This document shows positions 1-6,491 of a stretch of 12,430 bases of DNA, one piece after another (position 1 is the first letter of the stretch; every line of letters begins with the position of its first letter). The stretch is from assembly GCA_934486895.1 (NCBI GenBank), contig CAKSQZ010000029.1, positions 1 through 12,430 of the forward strand. The letters run 5' to 3'. The position numbers and the translations under genes were made by a program. The notes beneath the pieces are model-generated. The model worked only from the letters and a program-made list of their open reading frames with translations, was not told the DNA's origin and ran no database searches. The stretch comes from an uncultured Eubacteriales bacterium. Its GTDB lineage: Bacteria; Bacillota; Clostridia; Oscillospirales; Acutalibacteraceae.

Positions 1-208
1 CATTGTTTTCGGTCGGTTTGATGATAGTTGTAATTTGACGCTTGAGACTATCGCAGAAATTATTAAAAACAAGGTGCCAAGCAATATTCCCGTCATCTTT
101 GGAGCAGATTTCGGCCATGTCTTACCGATGATATCTTTTCCGATCGGAGGCACAGTGAGAATTCAGGCAAGCAAAAATAATGCGGAGATTTTCATTTTAA
201 ACCACTGA
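1..208 (+). CDS. Peptidase S66 (LD-carboxypeptidase / MccF-like), C-terminal fragment
   Basis: Only the last 68 codons are in the window, read from base 2 to a TGA at 206-208; the 5' part lies outside. The visible protein starts IVFGRFDD and contains IPVIFGADFGHVLPM followed by SFPIGGTVRI. This matches the C-terminal region of the S66 serine peptidases, where the His of the GH motif completes the Ser-Glu-His triad and the FPIGG segment follows it. Family members cleave the L,D-peptide bond of muropeptide tetrapeptides in cell-wall recycling, or inactivate microcin C-type nucleotide peptides (MccF branch). The fragment cannot separate these two. The gene converges on the kinase gene and stops just before a shared terminator. 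The family call rests on motif recall over a short stretch. Confidence 0.75.
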   Translation, partial: IVFGRFDDSCNLTLETIAEIIKNKVPSNIPVIFGADFGHVLPMISFPIGGTVRIQASKNNAEIFILNH

Positions 209-242
209 GCTGTCATAATATCATAAATCAAAATATCATTAA

Positions 243-278
243 AAACAAAAAACGACGCAGATAATCTGTGTCGTTTTC
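243..278. terminator. Bidirectional intrinsic terminator between S66 gene and kinase gene
   Basis: A 10-bp stem pairs 252-261 (ACGACGCAGA) with 265-274 (TCTGTGTCGT), with one G-U pair and a TAA loop. It is followed by TTTT on the plus strand and preceded by an A-rich run that gives a U-tract on the minus strand. It sits between two convergent genes and can end both transcripts. Confidence 0.8.
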
Positions 279-308
279 GCTTGAGCGATTGCTTGTTTTG
301 TTAAACCG

Positions 309-1454
309 TCAGCTATGGCAAATTACTGTTTCCGGAAACCGGACCGTTATAGTCGTTCCGTTCGCCGAGCTTTTCTCTACCGCAACCTCACCGCCATGCA
401 GCTTAGCAATCTCCCACACAAGTGACAAACCCAGTCCCGCTCCTCCGTACTCACGGCTGCGGGATTTATCCACACGAAAGAAAGGCTGAAAAATGCTCTC
501 TTGATACCGCTCCGGTATACCGTATCCGTTATCGGATATACGAATAACCAGGTTGTTTTCCTCTTCTGTTACCTTAAGCACGACCGCTCCGTTTCGGCGA
601 TTATACCGTATGGCATTTTCAGTCAAATTAAAGAGAAGGCGATATATCAGTGTGTCGCTGCCGATCATAGTGCCGTCGCCGTCGGACTCAAGAATAACCT
701 CTTTTCTTTCTGCCAGCGGAGCAAGATCTGCAAAAATCTCTTCAATCATAGGAGCTATTTCAATGCGATCGGAACACGGAACTGTGCGGAGTTCACTCAT
801 TTCCAGCAGAATTTTTGTCATCTGCGTCATCCGCTCTGTTTGCTCTTGCAGCAAGCGAAAAAAGTCTGCTGTTTCCGGTAGCATATCCGGGTGCTCGACA
901 GAAAACAGCTCGAGCTGCGCCTGCATCAATGCAAGCGGTGTACGAAGTTCGTGAGCGGCATTTCCGGTAAACTGCCGCTGAGCGGCAAATCCGTCTCCGA
1001 GGCGGTCAAGCATCTGATTAAAGGAAGTGCTGAATCGGCGGAACTCCGGCAAAACCTCTTCATTTATCTTCATATCCGCAAGATTATTCGGCTGCACTTT
1101 TTCCACCTGAGACGCAAAGGTACGCAGCGGCTTCAAAGCGCATCCGCTGACAAAATACGCCAAAATACCGCTGAGCAACATCACCGCTGCTGTGATGCAC
1201 CAATTTGTGATGACAAATGAATCCTGTGCTCCGTGAATAACAATCGTCAGATCCCGATCGACCTCTTCACTCTCCGGATCAAAAAAATCGGATTCTCCTT
1301 TGTCTGTATCGCCGTAATCCGAAATGTATGTACCGATGGAATCCATATAATGCCTGCCGGACCCGCTGAGCAGGCAGTTCATAGCAATGCATGCTGCGCC
1401 GATAAGAAGAACCGTCATTATGGTGATGCGCCATTGCAGAGAAAGTTTTTTCAT
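309..1454 (-). CDS. Membrane sensor histidine kinase of an OmpR-type two-component system
   Basis: This 381-residue protein is a complete transmembrane kinase that autophosphorylates and passes phosphate to the regulator encoded just upstream. TM1 is about residues 11-29, an extracytoplasmic loop about 30-80, TM2 about 81-103, and a HAMP-like linker follows to about 157. The H-box is NAAHELRTPLA with His168; the N-box is NLTENAIRYN (Asn276/Asn280); G1 is DNGYGIP (308-314), the F-box FFRVD, and G2 GGAGLGL (337-343). The start ATG overlaps the regulator's TGA as ATGA, so translation is probably coupled. The short loop is strongly acidic: 12 Asp/Glu against two basic residues between 38 and 68. 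That could suit sensing of cations or cationic peptides, but this is inference. No neighbouring target gene reveals the signal. Confidence 0.95.
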   Translation of the reverse strand: MKKLSLQWRITIMTVLLIGAACIAMNCLLSGSGRHYMDSIGTYISDYGDTDKGESDFFDPESEEVDRDLTIVIHGAQDSFVITNWCITAAVMLLSGILAYFVSGCALKPLRTFASQVEKVQPNNLADMKINEEVLPEFRRFSTSFNQMLDRLGDGFAAQRQFTGNAAHELRTPLALMQAQLELFSVEHPDMLPETADFFRLLQEQTERMTQMTKILLEMSELRTVPCSDRIEIAPMIEEIFADLAPLAERKEVILESDGDGTMIGSDTLIYRLLFNLTENAIRYNRRNGAVVLKVTEEENNLVIRISDNGYGIPERYQESIFQPFFRVDKSRSREYGGAGLGLSLVWEIAKLHGGEVAVEKSSANGTTITVRFPETVICHS

Positions 1455-2125
1455 AATATTTCCTCCATAACATATCCCTCGCCGATACGATTGCGAATAG
1501 GATCAAACCCGAGCTCAGCACGCAGTTTTTTTCGCAGAGAGGAAATATGCACTCTGATCGAGTTACTGAAACTATCCACACTGTTGTCCCACACATGGTC
1601 GATAAGTTCCTCTTGACTCACCGGACGCCCCTGATTAAGCAGCAAATATTCTAGGATGCCTATCTCTTTTCTTGTAAGCACCAGTTCCCTTCCTGCTGCC
1701 GCAGCGGTACGCGCCTTGGTATCAAAAGTGATTTTTCCGCAGGTCAGCACTAGATCGCTCTGTGTAAAGCGACGCCTGGTCAGGCTGCGTATTCTTGCCT
1801 CCAGCTCCTCCAAATGAAACGGCTTTGCCAAATAGTCATTGGCTCCGGCATCGAGCCCGTCGACCTTATCGGCGACTTCACTGCGGGCCGACAGAATCAG
1901 CACACATGTATCTCTGTCTGTTTGCCGCAGCGTCTTCAGAACCGTCATGCCGTCTGTCTTCGGCAGATTCAGATCCAACAGCACGAGATCATATCGCTCG
2001 ACATCAAGCAGCTCGAGCGCTTCATTTCCGTCATAGCAAAAATCGACGCTGTATGCATTACGGCGCAGACTGCGCACAATCGTCTTGCAAAGAGCACGCT
2101 CATCTTCTATTACTAATATACGCAT
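1451..2125 (-). CDS. OmpR/PhoB-family response regulator
   Basis: This 224-residue regulator has a receiver domain at about 1-115 and a winged-helix DNA-binding domain at about 125-222. Receiver landmarks are the acidic pair Glu7/Asp8, phospho-acceptor Asp51 in LVLLDLNLP, Ser79 in ILSARS, and Lys101 in AKPF. The C-terminal part has the OmpR pattern: LTRKEIGILEYLL, then HVWDN, then SIRVHISSLRKKL and the wing IRNRIGEGYVM. It is the first gene of an operon with the kinase and overlaps it by 4 bp. The start is supported by AAAGGAG five bases upstream. A promoter with a direct repeat over the -35 region lies about 150 bp upstream, as expected for a regulator that activates its own operon. Target genes are not evident in the window. 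Confidence 0.95.
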   Translation of the reverse strand: MRILVIEDERALCKTIVRSLRRNAYSVDFCYDGNEALELLDVERYDLVLLDLNLPKTDGMTVLKTLRQTDRDTCVLILSARSEVADKVDGLDAGANDYLAKPFHLEELEARIRSLTRRRFTQSDLVLTCGKITFDTKARTAAAAGRELVLTRKEIGILEYLLLNQGRPVSQEELIDHVWDNSVDSFSNSIRVHISSLRKKLRAELGFDPIRNRIGEGYVMEEIL

Positions 2126-2170
2126 AAAAGCTCCTTTTCATTTTATGGTTTTTAATTATTGCAGGCAGTG

Positions 2171-2214
2171 AAAAAAACAATGATCCCTTTGGCTTTCAGT
2201 GTCTGATCACTATT
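2171..2214 (-). terminator. Possible attenuator hairpin in the leader of the two-component operon
   Basis: On the minus strand AATAGTGATC (2205-2214) can pair with GATCATTGTT (2176-2185), a 10-bp stem with two G-U pairs and a 19-nt loop, followed at once by a run of T (complement of the As at 2171-2175). It lies between the inferred transcription start near 2266 and the regulator's ATG. A wider pairing of CAGGC with GCCTG, flanked by AGTG/CACT, would compete for the same bases. The stem is AU-rich and only moderately stable, so this may be chance. Confidence 0.3.
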
Positions 2215-2272
2215 CTTGCCTGAAGAATGAACAAACCATACCGATCCACAAGCCGACAATAACTGTACTATG

Positions 2273-2301
2273 ATTATAACACACAGACATAAGATTTTTG
2301 T
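2273..2301 (-). promoter_or_regulatory. Promoter of the regulator-kinase operon
   Basis: The minus strand shows a perfect TATAAT at 2273-2278 preceded by TGT, giving an extended -10 (TGNTATAAT). The -35 position at 17-bp spacing (2296-2301) reads ACAAAA and is poor, which is typical of promoters needing an activator. Transcription would start near 2266, leaving a leader of about 140 nt. Confidence 0.6.
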
Positions 2302-2313
2302 TAAGTTTTTGTT
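2295..2313. repeat. Direct repeat with 11-bp period over the -35 region, candidate regulator binding site
   Basis: The plus strand reads TTTTTGTT at 2295-2302 and again at 2306-2313, separated by AAG, so the period is 11 bp. OmpR/PhoB-type dimers bind tandem half-sites spaced by about one helical turn (commonly 10-11 bp), often replacing a weak -35. The position next to an isolated extended -10 fits autoregulation by the adjacent regulator. Binding itself is inferred. Confidence 0.45.
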
Positions 2314-2476
2314 CCGAATGAAGATTTTATATTTTCGAGCTACACACAGATCATGTTGAACAAAGTGATTCGGCTGTGTCTGGGGTGTGATAGAATTATG
2401 TTCACCGTGTGCCTCGGAGCTGCAAACTGCCGCCGAGAAAGCCTGATTTTATACGAATTTGTGCGATGAATTAGTG
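2314..2476. other. Intergenic stretch without a recognisable gene
   Basis: No credible open reading frame was found on either strand. The plus strand has an extended -10-like TGATAGAAT (2388-2396) but no -35 at a suitable distance. A small CTCGG/CCGAG hairpin lies near 2413-2437. With the terminator at 2477-2518 this could be a short transcript of about 110 nt on the plus strand, but nothing identifies it. Confidence 0.3.
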
Positions 2477-2518
2477 AAAAACGGCATATCCTTAATTTTC
2501 ATTCGGATACGCCGTTTT
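2477..2518. terminator. Terminator of the heat-shock operon
   Basis: AAAACGGC-A-TATCC pairs with GGATA-C-GCCGTTTT, a 13-bp stem with one A/C mismatch and a loop of about 13-14 nt. It lies directly after the stop codon of the last operon gene and has T-runs on both strands, so it can act bidirectionally. Confidence 0.85.
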
Positions 2519-2519
2519 A

Positions 2520-2804
2520 TCAATTATGTATTCTCTCAACAGACTGTTTTATTGTTTCAAAGCAATTTATTTTTGATTGTAAAAGCTCAACATCTTCTGT
2601 GAACTTCTTGCTTTCAAAATAATCGGAGCTTTTATATCCGAGCTCGGAATAATCAAACTTTTTATATCGATCGTCTTCAAATATCGCAGAGTCGATCACT
2701 GTGACCTTCTGCTGCATTTCGATCAGATCGGAAAGCTCTTTTTTCAGTTCGTCTATCTTCTTTTGAACGTCGAGCAACGTTTGTTCCACAATATTTTTAT
2801 CCAT
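2520..2804 (-). CDS. Small acidic coiled-coil protein of unknown function, last gene of the dnaK operon
   Basis: I do not recognise this 94-residue protein. It has no signal peptide, membrane segment or Cys/His metal motif. Residues about 1-38 look like an amphipathic coiled coil with hydrophobic residues at heptad spacing (TLLDVQKKIDELKKELSDLI). The middle is rich in acidic and aromatic residues (FEDDRYKKFDYSELGYKSSDYF), and a second helical stretch follows to the end. The ATG is 10 bases after the dnaJ stop with a GAGGGTGAG-type binding site, and a terminator follows immediately, so it is almost certainly co-transcribed with the heat-shock genes. GC is about 35% by hand count against roughly 50% in sampled parts of dnaJ, which hints at a more recent or fast-evolving gene. 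A role as chaperone accessory or adaptor is only a guess from position. Confidence 0.75.
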   Translation of the reverse strand: MDKNIVEQTLLDVQKKIDELKKELSDLIEMQQKVTVIDSAIFEDDRYKKFDYSELGYKSSDYFESKKFTEDVELLQSKINCFETIKQSVERIHN

Positions 2805-2814
2805 TAGCTCACCC

Positions 2815-3966
2815 TCAGTCTCCGAACATATTTTTCAGCTTATCGAAAAAGCGTTCGCGCTTTTTATAGTTGCCGGGTTTTTTGATCTCATCGAATTTCT
2901 TTAAAGCTTCCTTTTGCTCGCCGGAAAGATTTTTCGGGATCTCGACCACTATATTGACATACTGATTGCCGCGGCCTGTTCCGCCGAGACGCTTAATGCC
3001 CTTGCCCGAGAGCTTGAATTCATCGCCCGGCTGCGTGCCCTCGTGGATCTTGAACTTGACTTTACCGTCAAGTGTCGGAACGGTTATTTCATCGCCGAGA
3101 GCTGCCTGAACAAATGTTACGGGAATATCACAATAGACATCAAAACCATTGCGCTCGAACACAGGATGCGGGCGGACATTGACATTGATATGAAGATCGC
3201 CGGACGGACCGCCGTTTACACCTGCATCGCCCTGACCTCTGACATTGAGAGTCTGATCGTCATCGATACCGGCGGGAATATTGACAGTGTGCGTCTTTGT
3301 GACATTGACTCTGCCGCTTCCCGAGCATTTCGGACACGGAGATTCGATCTTTTTGCCCTTGCCGCGGCACTCCGGACAAACCTGCTGAGTCTGCATTACG
3401 CCGAACGCTGTGCGCTGAGTTGCCATGACGCGGCCTGTGCCGTTACAACGCTGACAGGTCTTGACCGATGTGCCTGCCTTTGCGCCTGAGCCGCCGCATT
3501 CCGAGCAGTTTTCAACATGGGTGAACTTGATCTCTTTCTGACAGCCCTTTGCCGCTTCTTCAAAAGACAGCATAACGGAAGCCGCGGTGTCGGCTCCTCT
3601 TCTCGGTGCGTTCGGATCGGAGCGTCTTCCGCCGCCGAATCCGCCGCCGAAAAAGCTGCCGAAAATATCGCCGAGATCTCCGAAATCGGAAAATCCGCCG
3701 AATCCGCCGCCCTGGCCGCCGCCTGCACCGAAGTTAGGATCGACTCCGGCATGGCCGAACTGATCATAGCGAGCTTTTTTCTCGCTGTCTGACAGCACTT
3801 CGTATGCCTCGTTGACTTCCTTAAACTTTGCCTCAGCCTCTTTGTCGCCGGGATTAAGATCCGGATGATATTTTTTTGCCTGCTGCCGGTATGCTTTTTT
3901 TATCGTGGCTTCATCGGCGTTTTTGTCAACGCCTAAAACCTCGTAATAATCCCGCTTGTCTGCCAT
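2815..3966 (-). CDS. dnaJ: Chaperone protein DnaJ (Hsp40)
   Basis: DnaJ delivers unfolded clients to DnaK and stimulates its ATPase through the J domain. This is a full-length type I protein of 383 residues. The J domain (about 5-70) has the HPD motif at 34-36, a Gly/Phe-rich linker runs about 77-113, and the zinc-binding region carries four CxxCxGxG repeats: CSECGGSG (Cys154), CQRCNGTG (Cys171), CPECRGKG (Cys197) and CPKCSGSG (Cys211). The C-terminal substrate-binding domains follow. The start MADKRDYYEVLG at 3966 is chosen because GGAG lies seven bases upstream; an in-frame ATG at 3987 would have no room for a binding site and would precede the conserved J-domain start. It follows dnaK across a strong hairpin. 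Confidence 0.97.
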   Translation of the reverse strand: MADKRDYYEVLGVDKNADEATIKKAYRQQAKKYHPDLNPGDKEAEAKFKEVNEAYEVLSDSEKKARYDQFGHAGVDPNFGAGGGQGGGFGGFSDFGDLGDIFGSFFGGGFGGGRRSDPNAPRRGADTAASVMLSFEEAAKGCQKEIKFTHVENCSECGGSGAKAGTSVKTCQRCNGTGRVMATQRTAFGVMQTQQVCPECRGKGKKIESPCPKCSGSGRVNVTKTHTVNIPAGIDDDQTLNVRGQGDAGVNGGPSGDLHINVNVRPHPVFERNGFDVYCDIPVTFVQAALGDEITVPTLDGKVKFKIHEGTQPGDEFKLSGKGIKRLGGTGRGNQYVNIVVEIPKNLSGEQKEALKKFDEIKKPGNYKKRERFFDKLKNMFGD

Positions 3967-3986
3967 ATACAATCTCCATTCCTGCA

Positions 3987-4024
3987 AAACTCATGCGAGC
4001 CCCCTTGCGGGGGCTTGTGAGTTT
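3987..4024 (-). promoter_or_regulatory. Strong hairpin at the dnaK-dnaJ junction
   Basis: On the minus strand CCCCC-GCAA-GGGGG forms the tip (4000-4013) with a GNRA tetraloop, extended by AGCCCCC/GGGGGCT and, beyond a small internal loop, AAACTCA/TGAGTTT. The structure begins at the dnaK stop codon and is followed by only four Ts. It could act as a leaky terminator or as a 3' stabiliser of the dnaK message, lowering dnaJ relative to dnaK. The pairing is seen; the role is inferred. Confidence 0.7.
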
Positions 4025-5870
4025 ATTTTTTATCATCGTCCGCTTCGGTGAACTCAGCGTCGTAAACATTAGAATCGTTGCCGCCCTGAGCGCCTGCATT
4101 GGGATCGGCATTCGGCTGAGCGCCTGCCTGCTGAGCCTGAGCCTCTTTATACACCTTTTCGGAAACGGTGTAGAGTGCTTTCTGAAGAGCCTCCTGCTTA
4201 GCTTTGATAGCTTCTGTGTCGGTTCCCTTGAGGGCTTCTCTGAGGTCGTTGCAAGCTGTGTTTACAGAATTCTTTTCATCTTCCGTGAGTTTATCGCCGA
4301 GATCCTTAACGCTCTTTTCAGCCTGATAGATCATCTGATCGGCATTGTTGCGCAGATCGACATCTTCACGACGCTTTTTATCCTCGCTCGCATACTGCTC
4401 AGCTTCATGAACAGCTTTTTCGATATCTTCCTTAGACATCGAAGTGTTGGAAGTTATGGTGATAGTCTGTTCCTTGCCCGTGCCCTTATCCTTAGCGGAT
4501 ACATGAACAATGCCGTTTGCATCAATATCGAATGTTACTTCGATCTGCGGGATTCCGCGAGGTGCGGGAGCAATACCGTCGAGGTGGAACACACCGAGTG
4601 TTTTATTATCCTTAGCAAATTCACGCTCGCCTTGAAGTACATGGATCTCAACAGAAGTCTGACCGTCCGCCGCAGTCGAGAAGATCTGGCTCTTCTTTGT
4701 CGGGATGGTTGTGTTTCTGTCGATAACCTTTGTGGAAACGCCGCCCATTGTTTCGATACCGAGTGACAGCGGAGTTACATCGAGCAGGAGCAGTCCCTTG
4801 ACATCGCCGCCGAGGACACCGCCCTGAATAGCCGCGCCGATCGCGACACATTCATCGGGATTGATACCCTTGAACGGGTCTTTGCCGATAAACTCTTTGA
4901 TCGCATCGTTTACAGCCGGAATTCTCGAAGAACCGCCGACCATGAGAACCTTGGAGATCTCATTCTTTTCGAGTCCCGCATCGGACAGAGCCTGACGAAC
5001 CGGACCCATTGTTGCTTCAACAAGGTCTGCTGTAAGTTCATTGAACTTAGCTCTTGTGAGTGTTGCCTCATAGTGCTTCGGACCTGTCTGGTCGGCTGTG
5101 AGGAACGGCAGATTGATATCGACCGATGTAACGCCGGAAAGGTCGATCTTTGCTTTTTCGGCAGCTTCCTTGATACGCTGCATTGCCATTTTATCGCCGG
5201 AAAGATCGATGCCGTTCTGAGCTTTGAAATCGTTTACGATATAGTCCATAATACGCTTATCAAAGTCATCGCCGCCGAGACGGTTGTTACCTGCGGTCGC
5301 AAGAACTTCCTGAACACCGTCGCCCATTTCGATGATCGAAACATCAAATGTACCGCCGCCGAGGTCATATACCATTACTTTTTGATCGGAGTCTTTATCA
5401 ACACCGTATGCAAGAGCTGCTGCTGTCGGCTCATTGATGATACGCTTTACATCGAGACCTGCTATTTTACCTGCATCCTTAGTTGCCTGACGCTGAGCGT
5501 CTGTGAAGTATGCGGGAACTGTGATAACAGCTTCTGTTACAGGCTGACCGAGATACGCCTCTGCATCTGCCTTGAGCTTTTGCAGAATGATTGCGGAGAT
5601 CTCCTGCGGAGTGTACTTTTTGCCGTCTATATCAACAGTGTAGGAAGTGCCCATTTCACGCTTGATAGAGGAAATGGTGCGATCCGGATTTGTTATAGCC
5701 TGACGCTTTGCGACCTGACCGACAAGACGCTCGCCGTTTTTTGAGAACGCTACTACGGACGGCGTTGTGCGGGCGCCCTCTGCATTTGCGATAACGACAG
5801 GATCGCTGCCTTCGATAACAGCGACGCATGAGTTTGTGGTTCCAAGGTCAATACCGATTATTTTTCCCAT
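4023..5870 (-). CDS. dnaK: Chaperone protein DnaK (Hsp70)
   Basis: DnaK is the ATP-driven chaperone that binds exposed hydrophobic peptides and works with DnaJ and GrpE in the cytoplasm. The 615-residue length matches Gram-positive DnaK. The nucleotide-binding domain begins IGIDLGTTNSCVAV (5-18) and contains VYDLGGGTFDVSI, NEPTAAALAYG and LMVGGSSRIPAV; the substrate-binding domain begins near the VTPLSLGIET segment and contains EREFAKDNKTLG. The C-terminal tail is Gln/Ala/Gly-rich and ends with VYDAEFTEADDDKK, close to the usual acidic DnaK terminus. The ATG has AAAGGATG upstream. It lies 49 bases after grpE with no terminator seen between them and ends in the hairpin before dnaJ. Nothing is missing or unusual. 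Confidence 0.98.
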   Translation of the reverse strand: MGKIIGIDLGTTNSCVAVIEGSDPVVIANAEGARTTPSVVAFSKNGERLVGQVAKRQAITNPDRTISSIKREMGTSYTVDIDGKKYTPQEISAIILQKLKADAEAYLGQPVTEAVITVPAYFTDAQRQATKDAGKIAGLDVKRIINEPTAAALAYGVDKDSDQKVMVYDLGGGTFDVSIIEMGDGVQEVLATAGNNRLGGDDFDKRIMDYIVNDFKAQNGIDLSGDKMAMQRIKEAAEKAKIDLSGVTSVDINLPFLTADQTGPKHYEATLTRAKFNELTADLVEATMGPVRQALSDAGLEKNEISKVLMVGGSSRIPAVNDAIKEFIGKDPFKGINPDECVAIGAAIQGGVLGGDVKGLLLLDVTPLSLGIETMGGVSTKVIDRNTTIPTKKSQIFSTAADGQTSVEIHVLQGEREFAKDNKTLGVFHLDGIAPAPRGIPQIEVTFDIDANGIVHVSAKDKGTGKEQTITITSNTSMSKEDIEKAVHEAEQYASEDKKRREDVDLRNNADQMIYQAEKSVKDLGDKLTEDEKNSVNTACNDLREALKGTDTEAIKAKQEALQKALYTVSEKVYKEAQAQQAGAQPNADPNAGAQGGNDSNVYDAEFTEADDDKK

Positions 5871-5919
5871 AAAAATTCATCCTTTCAATGTTAAAAAGCA
5901 AATTAAAAATAAGTTTATA

Positions 5920-6477
5920 TCAATCGCAATTCGCGACTTTTACCATTGCATGGCGGATCACGGTGTCCCCCAGACGGTAGCCCTTTTGAAGCACCTGAAC
6001 GACGGTATTTTCACCGACAGAATCATCATCCACCTTCATGACAGCCTGATGGAAATTAACATCAAACGGCTCGTTTTCGGGATCGATCTCCTCTAGTCCG
6101 AGCTTATGGAGAGCGTCTGTCAAGCCCTTGACTGTCATTGTGATCCCTTTTGCATAGTCTGCCGACTGATCATCTGCGGAAAGAGCGCGCTCGATATTAT
6201 CGAGCGACGGGATAAGCTCTTTGATCGTGCTCGCTTTGACAAGCTCTGTGAGCTTTTCTTTATTCTGATTTTCGCGCTTTTTATAATTATCGAATTCCGC
6301 CGCTTTTCTGAGCAACATATCATCGCGATCTGCAACCTGTTTTTCAAGTTCTTCGATCTTCGTTTTGAGCTCAGTCACCTCTTTATTGGGTTTCTTTTTA
6401 GAGGCCTTTTTCATTTCTTTCTGCTCTGCCTGTTCCGGAGAACCGGTTGCGGCTGTGTCTTTTTCGTTTTCCTGCAT
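5920..6477 (-). CDS. grpE: Nucleotide exchange factor GrpE
   Basis: GrpE dimers release ADP from DnaK and reset the chaperone cycle. With the start at 6477 the protein has 185 residues. The N-terminal part is charged and disordered (KEMKKASKKKPNK), a long helix for the coiled-coil dimer follows (about 28-75, including AAEFDNYKKR), and the C-terminal head contains LIPSLDNIERAL, HKLGLEEIDP, PFDVNFHQAVM and LQKGYRLGDTVIRHAMVKV, all typical of GrpE. An upstream in-frame GTG at 6495 overlaps the hrcA stop, but the AAAGGA binding site lies just after it and nine bases before the ATG at 6477, so the latter is preferred. The gap from hrcA is 14 bases. Confidence 0.96.
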   Translation of the reverse strand: MQENEKDTAATGSPEQAEQKEMKKASKKKPNKEVTELKTKIEELEKQVADRDDMLLRKAAEFDNYKKRENQNKEKLTELVKASTIKELIPSLDNIERALSADDQSADYAKGITMTVKGLTDALHKLGLEEIDPENEPFDVNFHQAVMKVDDDSVGENTVVQVLQKGYRLGDTVIRHAMVKVANCD

Positions 6478-6491
6478 TAAATTCAGTCCTT

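Noticed and set aside
3876..4766. Long plus-strand open frame of 296 codons antisense to dnaJ and dnaK
   Set aside because: It lies wholly against well-conserved genes, shows no family motif, and arises from the codon bias of the opposite strand. The same applies to plus-strand frames at 2914-3489, 5073-5744 and 8698-9258.
5871..5919. Second CIRCE or internal promoter between grpE and dnaK
   Set aside because: The 49-base gap is AT-rich but has no inverted repeat like CIRCE and no -35/-10 pair; dnaK is best read as an inner operon gene.
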